A stretch of 20,249 nucleotides of DNA. Origin: CAZVWJ01 sp964631325 (GTDB lineage: Bacteria > T1Sed10-126). The notes below the pieces were generated by a model. The model made no database searches and was not told where the DNA came from. It was given only the letters and a program-made list of their open reading frames with translations. Every line of letters starts with the position of its first letter. Position 1 is the first letter of the stretch. Where the stretch lies: positions 1 to 20,249 of the forward strand of contig CAZVWJ010000047.1 of NCBI GenBank assembly GCA_964631325.1, given 5' to 3'. Position numbers and translations under genes: made by a program. This document shows positions 1 to 7,570 of this stretch, in pieces.

Positions 1-480
1 ATAACTCATCTAAAGTTTAACTGCGACCCGGGAATTCAAGTGCGGTAGTGTTCCGGGATACCGTATTTTGTTGGAATTGAGAGTTCAGCGGAGGAGAGAG
101 TTTCGAGAAACGAAAAACAACGGGTCCGACCCTGAATGATGCTGGGGATCCTGAGTCAGAAAAAACAGCGGTCCAAACACTTCAAATGGAAAGAAGTTGA
201 CGAATAACTTAAAATCTTAAAGTACGAATCCTACGAGAGGGTGGCAATTCGTACTGAGCCTCCTGGGGCGCTACGAGTAAGCCTCGTCCCTCTCGCAGGG
301 TCATATTTTCTGGGTGAAATAAGGTAAATCAATCGGTGGAAAAATTCTACCATATCAACCGATTATTTAAGGATAGATACTTTTTTCGATTAGTCGCTTT
401 GCAAAACTGACAATAGTAAATTTTCCAGGCTGTTTCAACTTAAGCTGGATATCAAACAATGAATTAGTTAGACTAACTTT
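1..480 (+). other. non-coding leader rich in local RNA structure
   Basis: No convincing coding region is seen in these 480 bases. Several local inverted repeats are visible: CGGTA/TACCG near 43-62, GACCCG at 25-30 with CGGGTC near 120-126, AAGTT/AACTT near 193-210, and AATCGGT at 331-337 with ACCGATT at 358-364. The last competes with a GGTGGAA/TTCTACC hairpin at 335-351. The strong terminator that follows suggests the stretch is transcribed rightward and ends there. I do not recognise tmRNA, RNase P RNA, SRP RNA or 6S RNA hallmarks. Its role is unknown; the T-box-like part is listed separately. Confidence 0.35.
221..303 (+). promoter_or_regulatory. possible T-box-like antiterminator / pseudoknotted RNA
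   Basis: Two perfect pairings interlock: AGTACGAAT (221-229) with ATTCGTACT (247-255), and CGAGAGGG (234-241) with CCCTCTCG (288-295). A third short stem, ACGAG/CTCGT (273-277/283-287), abuts the second. The order of arms makes either an H-type pseudoknot or two alternative folds. The pieces AGGGTGGCA (238-246) and CGTCCCT (285-291) match two conserved parts of the T-box antiterminator (AGGGTGGNACCGCG and CGTCCCT). The ACCGCG half is not conserved here, and no clear Stem I specifier loop was identified. No aminoacyl-tRNA synthetase or amino-acid gene follows. It may be a diverged or orphan T-box, or an unrelated structured RNA. Confidence 0.33.
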
Positions 481-549
481 GGGCATCGTCGATCAACCTC
501 CATCGAGTGATTTGGTCGTCAAACGATGGAATCGGCGATGCCCCTTTTT
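481..549 (+). terminator. long-stem intrinsic terminator
   Basis: GGGCATCGTCGAT (481-493) pairs with ATCGGCGATGCCC (531-543) over 13 positions with one G-U pair. A second stem, TCCATCG/CGATGGA (499-505/524-530), lies directly inside it. The hairpin is followed by CTTTTT (544-549). It should end rightward transcription of the leader before the membrane-protein gene at 673, which would then need its own promoter. Confidence 0.75.
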
Positions 550-591
550 GTCAACCTTTTTATCAGTTGATTGCTATTAGATCTCACAACT

Positions 592-621
592 TTGATATGT
601 CACCAAAAACTTAAGTACGAT
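592..621 (+). promoter_or_regulatory. candidate sigma70-type promoter for the 673 operon
   Basis: TTGATA (592-597) and TACGAT (616-621) are separated by 18 bases and lie between the terminator and the first gene. Both boxes match the consensus only partly. The placement fits a promoter for the flippase/glycosyltransferase/methyltransferase operon, but the region is AT-rich and chance matches are common. Confidence 0.35.
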
Positions 622-672
622 ACGATTTTACGATTTTTCGTTTCTATTATCTAACTCTTTTCAACAACAAGG

Positions 673-1641
673 ATGCTAAAACTATTGTTCGAGAAAAAAC
701 AAATTAACTATCTTGAAATATTACTGGGCTTATTTTTACTCGGGCTACTCTTTTACTGGGTGCCCCTGGCAAAAGTTTATACTATTTTAAAGAATATTCG
801 CCTGCTTCCTATGGGATTAGCCCTGGCTCTCACCACCGTGAATTTTATGATTTCCGCCCTGAAACTAACACTCGCACTAAATGCTCAAAATAATTCTCTC
901 CCATTTTTCACTGTTTACAGAGCCTATTACATCGGTTCTTTCTTTAACAATTTTATTCCAACCAGTATTGGAGGCGATATTGTCAAAACAGTCCAATTAA
1001 ATAAATCAAGCGAAGGGAACATATTCACCAGTTCACTCGCAGTAATAATGGAACGCTCCACCGGGGTTATGGCACTCGGCTGTCTGGGAGTTTTATTTAT
1101 TTTATGGCGGCCCGAATATTTCCACCAGGTCGGAATCAGTTTTGCAAGTCAAGGCCGCAACTGGAGTCTACTTGCTCTTTTATCACTGTTGCTTTTACTC
1201 CCGGCACATTATTATATTTCAAGTCACCAGGAGGAAGAAAATACTCTTCAACAAAAGATTAAAACTATTTACTCCTACCCTTTCAAAAATCCAGGATTAA
1301 CTTTAATACTTCTCTTACTCTCTTTTTCCTTTCATTTTCTCCGGGGCTTAAATTATCTGCTTGTAATTTTAGCCACCGGCTATTATCTTAACTTTGTTAA
1401 AGTAGTTTTTATATTGCCAATAATCGCGTTTGCTTCTTTTCTGCCGATTTCGATGGGCGGGATCGGGCTACGGGAAGGAATCATCACCTTCTGTCTGGCC
1501 GGTTTTGGCTTGCCGCTCGAAACCGGCCTGGCAGTCAGCCTTATTTTAAGATTATTCTCAATTATTCATTCCTCGTTAGGTGGATTGATTTACATTTTTA
1601 CTCCAATTACCGCAACAAAAACAGTGAACAAAAATCCGTGA
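673..1641 (+). CDS. YbhN/UPF0104 (COG0392) flippase-like integral membrane protein
   Basis: The 322-aa protein is almost entirely hydrophobic, with about eight membrane segments. Family hallmarks are visible: PTSIGGD at residues 96-102, ERSTG at 127-131, and PISMGGIGLREG at 258-269 (the usual P-S-x-G-G-x-G-x-R-E-G pattern). The family includes the transmembrane part of lysylphosphatidylglycerol synthases and proteins thought to move or modify lipid-linked substrates. Its exact substrate here is unknown. It is the first gene of a tightly coupled operon: its stop overlaps the GTG start of the glycosyltransferase by 4 bases, which supports a role with lipid-linked sugars. The ATG at 673 has only AAGG directly against it and no well-spaced Shine-Dalgarno, so the true start could be the TTG at 685. 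Confidence 0.85.
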   Translation: MLKLLFEKKQINYLEILLGLFLLGLLFYWVPLAKVYTILKNIRLLPMGLALALTTVNFMISALKLTLALNAQNNSLPFFTVYRAYYIGSFFNNFIPTSIGGDIVKTVQLNKSSEGNIFTSSLAVIMERSTGVMALGCLGVLFILWRPEYFHQVGISFASQGRNWSLLALLSLLLLLPAHYYISSHQEEENTLQQKIKTIYSYPFKNPGLTLILLLLSFSFHFLRGLNYLLVILATGYYLNFVKVVFILPIIAFASFLPISMGGIGLREGIITFCLAGFGLPLETGLAVSLILRLFSIIHSSLGGLIYIFTPITATKTVNKNP

Positions 1642-2855
1642 ATTCTAAATACGAAAACAGCCGGGACCTGAACATCTTAATGGTTTCTCCTCAACCATAC
1701 TACGCCCCCCGCGGAGTACTTATTTCTATCTATACCCGGCTTTTGGCTCTAACTAAAAATAACTGCAAGGTTCACCTGGTAACCTTCCCACTCGGGGAAA
1801 ATAAAATCCCGGCGAATGTCAAATTAACAAGAATCTGGAATTTACCGGGAATTAATAATATTCCCGTGGGACCTTCGCTTCGAAAATTCCTTCTTGATAT
1901 AGTTATGTGGTTTTATCTTTTATTCCACCTTATCACACACCATAAAAACTACAACGCTATCCACTGCCACGAAGAGGCGGCTATCTTTTCTATTCCTTTA
2001 GCCTCATTGTTTAATTTACCGCTTGTTTACGATTACCATTCCAAGCTTTCAGAAATTACAGCGGGGACTGATTTATACAATCGCAAACTCCTCCTGGCCG
2101 GCTTAGATTACCTGCAAAACTGGGCGCTCAGAAAGGCTTCCATCATCATCTGTGTTCTGCCAGCATTAGCTAACCAATTAAGGAAAAAGTTGTCCCGGGA
2201 TAAACTTTACGTGATAGAAAATTTAGCCCCCGAATCTTTACTCGATGGGAGTGAAATTGAATCTCCCCCGGATAAGTTTTTGATCTGGGGAAAAAGCGAA
2301 GACAAATTCCAGCTCCTGTACACCGGCTCCTTCCAGGGATACCAACTGATGGATAAACTGCTCGAGGGATTATCAAAGGCGACTAACAAAAACAGTCTGA
2401 AACTTCTCCTGGTCGGAGGTAAACCGGCGAGAAGAAAAAATATAGAACAACTAATTGCCAACTTTGAACTCAACGACCAGGTCCTATTAGCCGGACGACT
2501 TTCGACAAATGAGCTTCCTCCACTTCTGCAGAATGCCGACGTATTAGTTTCACCCCGGGGGGAGGGGGACAACGTGCCCCTCAAAATCTTCACTTATCTC
2601 TGGGCGGGAAGGCCAATCATGGCCACGGACACCCAACCACACCGTTCTATCCTGGAGGAAGATGAGGCCATCTGGGTCCAGCCAGATGTTGAAGGATTCA
2701 AAAAGGCCCTGGAAACACTACCGGATTTAAACCTGGAAGAACTTACCAGAAAAAGTCAGGAAAAATTCGAGCAGAATTATTCTTACAAGAGATTTCTCGA
2801 GAAGCATCAGCCTTACCTTGACCGGTTGAAGCAACTAGCCGATTCCAATGACTGA
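1638..2855 (+). CDS. GT-B fold glycosyltransferase (GT4-like)
   Basis: The 405-aa protein has the two-domain layout of GT-B glycosyltransferases. The N-terminal domain begins with the strand NILMVSPQPYYAPRG (residues 12-26) and contains AIHCHEE (107-113) and YDYHSKL (131-137). The C-terminal GT1/GT4 domain begins near LLYTGSFQGYQ (227-237). It continues with LKLLLVGG (254-261) and ends with the nucleotide-sugar loop SPRGEGDNVPLKIFTYLWAG (305-324), where this family usually has E-x7-E-like chemistry with PxK. Start is GTG at 1638, overlapping the upstream stop as GTGA, so translation is probably coupled. The product most likely adds a sugar from a nucleotide donor on the cytoplasmic face. Donor and acceptor cannot be read from sequence. 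No signal peptide is seen; a hydrophobic stretch near 88-100 could contact the membrane. Confidence 0.88.
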   Translation: MNSKYENSRDLNILMVSPQPYYAPRGVLISIYTRLLALTKNNCKVHLVTFPLGENKIPANVKLTRIWNLPGINNIPVGPSLRKFLLDIVMWFYLLFHLITHHKNYNAIHCHEEAAIFSIPLASLFNLPLVYDYHSKLSEITAGTDLYNRKLLLAGLDYLQNWALRKASIIICVLPALANQLRKKLSRDKLYVIENLAPESLLDGSEIESPPDKFLIWGKSEDKFQLLYTGSFQGYQLMDKLLEGLSKATNKNSLKLLLVGGKPARRKNIEQLIANFELNDQVLLAGRLSTNELPPLLQNADVLVSPRGEGDNVPLKIFTYLWAGRPIMATDTQPHRSILEEDEAIWVQPDVEGFKKALETLPDLNLEELTRKSQEKFEQNYSYKRFLEKHQPYLDRLKQLADSND

Positions 2856-3597
2856 GAAAGACGCTGAATTTTACGACCAACAGTATAAATCGGGACATAG
2901 TAAACTTTTCGAGTGGGGGCCCGGTCATCGTTCCCGGTTACGTATTTCACTTGGCCTGATGAAAAAATATAATTTCTCCGCCCCTTACTTAGATGTGGGC
3001 TGCGGGAGCGGTCAAATGTTAAAAAGGGTAAAGAAGGAATTTGGCTGGAAAGAGATAACGGGCGCAGATTTTTCCACCGAAGCACTTTCCACGGTGGAAA
3101 GCAGTGGTTTCCAGACCCTGGGAATTGACCTTACAAGATCAGAAAACATCGAGCGCAAATTCAAGAGCTTGACCTGCCTCCAGGTACTTGAACACATAGA
3201 AAATGACACCGGGGCAATTAATAACTTATTTACTCTATTAGTTCCCGGGGGGCAGGCGTTGATCACAGTTCCCTATTCAAAAAAATACTGGAGTCCAATG
3301 GATGCCCGGGCGGGCCACCAACGCCGCTACAGTGGTAAAAATCTCTCACAGAAACTAACGCAAGCGGGCTTCGAAATTCAAAAACGAGTCATCTGGGGAG
3401 CGGTAATCTACAATATTTATTACAGGTTGCTCCGTTTCACCCCCTCTAACTTCAAAAATTTTAATGCCTCAGGACCGCCTCCTGTATGGAAAAGACTGGT
3501 CAGCTTTATGCTTTATCTGTTTTTTTACCTCGATGATCTATTTACGTTTTTAAATCAAGGCCCACGCTTGTTCATAATCGCAAGAAAACCTGAATAG
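2848..3597 (+). CDS. class I SAM-dependent methyltransferase
   Basis: The 249-aa protein has the SAM-binding glycine motif YLDVGCGSG (residues 47-55), the following acidic strand GADFS (72-76), and the post-motif LQVLEHIEND (111-120) typical of UbiE/Methyltransf_11-type enzymes. PGGQALITVP (133-142) is the usual motif III. A basic GHQRRYS segment (156-162) is common in methyltransferases of sugar and lipid clusters. A hydrophobic stretch near 217-236 could bind the membrane. The start overlaps the glycosyltransferase stop by 8 bases, so it is the third gene of the same operon. A methyl-group decoration of the glycan or lipid made by its neighbours is a reasonable inference; the acceptor is unknown. 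Confidence 0.85.
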   Translation: MTEKDAEFYDQQYKSGHSKLFEWGPGHRSRLRISLGLMKKYNFSAPYLDVGCGSGQMLKRVKKEFGWKEITGADFSTEALSTVESSGFQTLGIDLTRSENIERKFKSLTCLQVLEHIENDTGAINNLFTLLVPGGQALITVPYSKKYWSPMDARAGHQRRYSGKNLSQKLTQAGFEIQKRVIWGAVIYNIYYRLLRFTPSNFKNFNASGPPPVWKRLVSFMLYLFFYLDDLFTFLNQGPRLFIIARKPE

Positions 3598-3639
3598 GCA
3601 GTTCTTTTCCTCGTAACTATAATTATACCTCGAAGCCAA

Positions 3640-5271
3640 TCAGCCCAGGTAACCTAAATTTTGAAGCCTCTCTTTAATTTCTTCATCCTCCCCCGTCTGC
3701 CCGGGCTTATCTTCAGAAGAATAAGCAGTAAATTCCGGCGGCTTATCCTGTAACAATTCCGGTATTAAGGCATCCCTCAATAGACTACCATCCATTTGCT
3801 CAGCTATCGGTAAATCCTGCAGATACAGAATCGTGGGAGCCAGATCCACTATTGAGGCTGACTCCAATGACTTCGCTTCCCGGAAGGCAGGCCCGCGGCC
3901 ACAAAATATTCCATTCATCCGGTGGTTGGCATATCGGCCTTCCTGAATATGAGGGATAACAAGACTGGAACCCCCCGAAAAAAGCGGATAAGCTATACAT
4001 CGATAATCCTGCATAACCAAAAACATATCCGGAGCTTCTTCCAGGTATGGACCTTCATAGATATCCTCCCGGAAAAAGATGTCAGTGACAAGTTGCTCGC
4101 CGGTTTCCGGATCCCGTAATTTTTCCCTCAAGATCCGAGCAACCTTATCCCGGACTCTGCGGTATTCCTGACTATCGCTTTTTAAATGGTCGGCAACATG
4201 AATCTGGCCCATATGCCCCCGGGAATAACAGGTTGTCTCCGGCCAACATATATCCGAATAATCTCCCATCGTCCCGATTATTTTATTGCGGAGCGACTTA
4301 GGCAATTTAAAGGCCAGGGAATCCAAACCAACCTTCTCGGCCAGCCGCACCAGTCTGGTCGGAGTAATACCCAGGTTCCTGACCAGGCGTTTAACTAAAG
4401 CACCAGGGGACTGCTTTAGTTTTAAAAGCCCCTCCTCCAGGAAAAAATTGTTTATATTAACCATTTTTTCAATTGGGCCGAATCCGTGGTCAGACATCAG
4501 GATAACATTTGTGCTGTCAGGAATTTTTGTATCCAAACTTCCTAAGAAGCGATCAATAAATTTATAGGCTCTTAAAATGGCTTCTTGATACTCGTCGCCG
4601 GCCGGCTCATAAAATGGATGTTCCTCGTCCATGTAATGCCAGAAAAAATGACTGATTGAATCCACTAGATCAAGCAAAACCATGAAAAAATCGTAGTTAT
4701 AATCTTCTAACATGCGTAGAGCGTAATCAGCTACCGTTTGATTGTACTGGAAGTGATTTTCAAAATACTCCAGAGGTCGAGAAGGTGTGAAATCAGCCGT
4801 GGACCGCTGCCACCAACTTTCACCTGTCTTTTGTTCCAAGGTTTCAATCAAATCAGGTGGATGACAGCTTTCACGGGGGTCGGTGGAACTCAGTGAGCCG
4901 GAGATAACGTGACCATTAACTTCTGGAGGCGGGTAAGTTACGGAAACATTAACCAACCCAATTTGCTCGTTCCGTTGACTTAACATCTCCCAGAGCGTGG
5001 GGGCCTTAATAGAATTATAATTGACTATGTCCTCCGCTTCGGGATCAGCAGTCAAAAAGTCAAAAACCCCGTGTCGCCCCGGATTGCAGCCGGTCATAAA
5101 TGAAACCCAGGCCGGGGCGGTTAACGGTGGATAGGTCGTAGTTAATTCAGAGACCGTCCCCGTCTGCATAAATTGTTTGAAATTCGATAATTCTCCATTA
5201 TCACACCAGGGTTTGATAAGATCAAAAGTTGCCCCGTCAATTCCAATGACAATATTATCAGGATAACCCAT
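3640..5271 (-). CDS. alkaline phosphatase superfamily phosphodiesterase / nucleotide pyrophosphatase-like
   Basis: The 543-aa protein (from the chosen start) shows the type I phosphodiesterase/nucleotide pyrophosphatase fold. IGIDGATFD lies at residues 9-17 with metal ligand D12. PPLTAPAWVSFMTG (48-61) carries the likely nucleophile T51. LLDLVDSISHFFW (199-211) and MSDHGFGP (259-266) supply acidic and histidine ligands, and NHRMNGIF (449-456) supplies the last histidine. It ends in the LQNLGYLG tail common in this group. Related genes often sit beside glycosyltransferases and flippases. A hydrolase or phospho-group transferase for envelope phosphodiesters is plausible, but the substrate is unknown. 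The frame can start at a TTG (5304), but the ATG at 5271 has GGGAAG 8 bases upstream and directly precedes the first beta strand, so I chose it. No signal peptide is obvious. The gene converges on the methyltransferase with a 42-bp gap and no clear terminator. Confidence 0.87.
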   Translation of the reverse strand: MGYPDNIVIGIDGATFDLIKPWCDNGELSNFKQFMQTGTVSELTTTYPPLTAPAWVSFMTGCNPGRHGVFDFLTADPEAEDIVNYNSIKAPTLWEMLSQRNEQIGLVNVSVTYPPPEVNGHVISGSLSSTDPRESCHPPDLIETLEQKTGESWWQRSTADFTPSRPLEYFENHFQYNQTVADYALRMLEDYNYDFFMVLLDLVDSISHFFWHYMDEEHPFYEPAGDEYQEAILRAYKFIDRFLGSLDTKIPDSTNVILMSDHGFGPIEKMVNINNFFLEEGLLKLKQSPGALVKRLVRNLGITPTRLVRLAEKVGLDSLAFKLPKSLRNKIIGTMGDYSDICWPETTCYSRGHMGQIHVADHLKSDSQEYRRVRDKVARILREKLRDPETGEQLVTDIFFREDIYEGPYLEEAPDMFLVMQDYRCIAYPLFSGGSSLVIPHIQEGRYANHRMNGIFCGRGPAFREAKSLESASIVDLAPTILYLQDLPIAEQMDGSLLRDALIPELLQDKPPEFTAYSSEDKPGQTGEDEEIKERLQNLGYLG

Positions 5272-5304
5272 TCTTAAAACTTCCCAGAGAAAACGAATTG
5301 ACAA

Positions 5305-5936
5305 GCTTTCTTAGAAATTAAAATTCAATTTGACTTTGAAATATTAGCTATAATCGATAAGTTAATTTCTCTAATTGAACGACAAAAAAAGTGCATATAG
5401 GACTTACCCATAAATCTCTCTAAGACATTACCTATACCCTCAAAATATGGTAAGGTATTTATGTTAAATTAACTCTTTATGGTTATTAATCGGCTTTATT
5501 ATGTTTCAGTTTCCATCAAACAGATGGTCAAAAAAAGAGTTTATTTTCCGGGTCACAAGTACCAATTAAGTTTAACATTATCACTCGAAGAAGGCACTAT
5601 AAAGATAGGCTCCACCAAACCTGTTTTCTCTGGAAACCTCACTCTTGGTGGCCCTGGTTTTCCGCGGGTTTTCGCTTATTCATTCTCTTGCAGGCGGGTT
5701 ATTGTATATATTTTTTCAAAAGAAAATCTTCACATTTCAGGAAAATAATAATTGCTACATTAAATTGGCTAAATTACTTTGAATCGAAATTTTTAACGGT
5801 CTAATTGTTTTCATCCCAGATTTAATTCTTCATAGCTAATCATGAAAAGATTACATCTAGCTGGTAAGTAATGAGTATACAAAGTCTTAGCTGCCAGTAG
5901 CTGAATTAATCCGGTATTTTTCTGAAGGATAATGTT
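5305..5936. other. long divergent intergenic region
   Basis: About 630 bases separate the divergently transcribed phosphodiesterase (minus) and GT-C gene (plus), so promoters for both should lie here. I see AT-rich sequence, TACC/GGTA inverted words near 5428-5456, and a CCACCAA/TTGGTGG inverted repeat (5612-5618/5645-5651). No promoter pair is good enough to call with confidence. An 89-codon open frame at 5479-5748 lacks a ribosome site and family features and is probably not a gene. Confidence 0.4.
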
Positions 5937-7568
5937 ATGTTTAACAACATCCCAAAAATTTGGCAATTTATTATGGTTCTTTCTATCCTGCTGACTATCA
6001 TCCTTTCCTCCATCGGTTTAACCGTTTTAAAACCACACTTGATGATTCCGGATGGACTGGAAAATTCACTGCGGGCTCTGCATAAAATTACTCAACACAA
6101 ATTTTTCCAGCCTGTATTAAAAAAAGGGGGGAATTTTCATGTCAACCTGCTGGCAGTAAGCTATCTCCCAAAATATCTCTACCTCAACTGGATTGGAAGC
6201 AAGGACAGAATAAAAAATATTTACGAATATTACGTTATCGGTCGCCTGCTTTCCGTTCTGGCAGCAATTTTAACCTTGTTAGTCACCTATAAACTTACCT
6301 CAAAATTATTCACCATTCGAACAGGGGCCTTAAGCGTAATTTATTTAACTCTAAGCATGGGCTTCATTTACCACGCCCATTTTGCCACCGAAGATATAAT
6401 TATGACCCTCTTTCTCCTCCTCTCTCTTTATCTTTTAGTAAGTTTTCACGAAAATCTCAAGCTAAGATATCTTTACCTGGGAGCTGCCATTGGGGGGCTG
6501 GCAGTAGCAGCAAAGGCCTCTGCGGGATTGCTTGTGCTCCCCTACGGCTGGACGGTAATTTACTTGAGTTTTACAGGCCAGACAACCGAAAAAAGCTCCC
6601 TGTTAAACAGAGAACTAAATTTCCGCTCTTTTATTACAAAAGCAGGAGGAGCCCTGGCACTGTTGATTGGATCTTACTTGATTGCCTCCCCCGGATTGCT
6701 GATATTTCCGAAGCAGTCACTGCAATCCATCTTACGCGAAGCTTCTTTTCGCTGGGATTACAGACAGTTAAAGGCTCCCTATTCCAGCTTCATAATAGCC
6801 CAGTATTATCTTGCTCGTTCCCTAGGGCTACCGTTGTATCTTCTATCCCTGGGAGGATTAGTTTATTCCCTGCGTCAACTCTATCAACAATCAAAAAATA
6901 CTATGCTCTGGGCAATTCAGCTTTTCCTGCTTCCCTACCTGGCAATAATTTCAAGCTGGGATGCAATCGGTGACTGGGCAGTTTTACCCCTGTTGCCCCT
7001 GCTACTTATTTTTACCGGACAGTTTACGGATAAACTATTAAAAAAACCACTGCTGGGTAAAATAACCGGAGTGATCCTTGTTGTTGTAATTATTTTTTCA
7101 GCCTATTATACCCTGGGAGGAGTAATTAAATTCAAGCGAGACTCCCGGATCAAAGCTACTGAGTGGTTAAAGGAGAATCTACCGGCGGGAACCCAAGTTG
7201 ACGGTTACTCCTGGCAGGTTTACCTACCAGGATTCCCTGAAAGGGTAAAAGTACGAACAGCTAAAATATTAAACGGACCCACGTTACCATGGCTCCAACT
7301 AAACAAAAGGTTAAGAAAAAAGAAACCGGAGTACATAGTGCTGGTCAGTTCACAATACAGCCGCTATTTTCGTGACCCAGACGCCTACCCGCAAATTACA
7401 AAAACCTTTCATAGCTTAATTAACGAAAAACAGGGGTATTTGATTGAAAAATCTTTCGGGCCACCAATCCAGACCGATTACGAACCAACAGTAATGCTAA
7501 AAAAAGCAGTTTTCCCAACAGCAATGCATCCTATAAACCCCACCGTGATTATTCTCAGGAAAAAATGA
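5937..7568 (+). CDS. GT-C glycosyltransferase, GT39/PMT_2-like
   Basis: The 543-aa protein has an N-terminal membrane helix (residues 11-32), a loop with an acidic pair in PDGLEN (38-43), and about ten further hydrophobic helices. A hydrophilic C-terminal part starts near 400. Features of the dolichyl-phosphate-mannose mannosyltransferase-like family are RLLSVLAAILT (103-113), HFATEDI (148-154, the second-loop acidic motif) and GGLAVAAKASAGLL (186-199). Such enzymes move a sugar from a polyprenyl-phosphate carrier to a lipid or protein on the outer face of the membrane. The usual DE pair of the first loop is not clearly present, so activity is unproven. ATG 5937 is well supported by GAAGGA 7 bases upstream. 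It converges on the GT-C gene to its right with only 2 bases between stops. Confidence 0.82.
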   Translation: MFNNIPKIWQFIMVLSILLTIILSSIGLTVLKPHLMIPDGLENSLRALHKITQHKFFQPVLKKGGNFHVNLLAVSYLPKYLYLNWIGSKDRIKNIYEYYVIGRLLSVLAAILTLLVTYKLTSKLFTIRTGALSVIYLTLSMGFIYHAHFATEDIIMTLFLLLSLYLLVSFHENLKLRYLYLGAAIGGLAVAAKASAGLLVLPYGWTVIYLSFTGQTTEKSSLLNRELNFRSFITKAGGALALLIGSYLIASPGLLIFPKQSLQSILREASFRWDYRQLKAPYSSFIIAQYYLARSLGLPLYLLSLGGLVYSLRQLYQQSKNTMLWAIQLFLLPYLAIISSWDAIGDWAVLPLLPLLLIFTGQFTDKLLKKPLLGKITGVILVVVIIFSAYYTLGGVIKFKRDSRIKATEWLKENLPAGTQVDGYSWQVYLPGFPERVKVRTAKILNGPTLPWLQLNKRLRKKKPEYIVLVSSQYSRYFRDPDAYPQITKTFHSLINEKQGYLIEKSFGPPIQTDYEPTVMLKKAVFPTAMHPINPTVIILRKK

Positions 7569-7570
7569 TT

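Noticed and set aside
1..480. tmRNA, RNase P RNA, SRP RNA or HDV-like ribozyme
   Set aside because: The conserved ends and cores of the first three are absent. The strand order of the pseudoknot lacks the P3 hairpin required for an HDV-type fold.
5479..5748. 89-codon open frame between the phosphodiesterase and GT-C genes
   Set aside because: No ribosome site, no recognisable domain, atypical composition, and a divergent promoter region is expected here.
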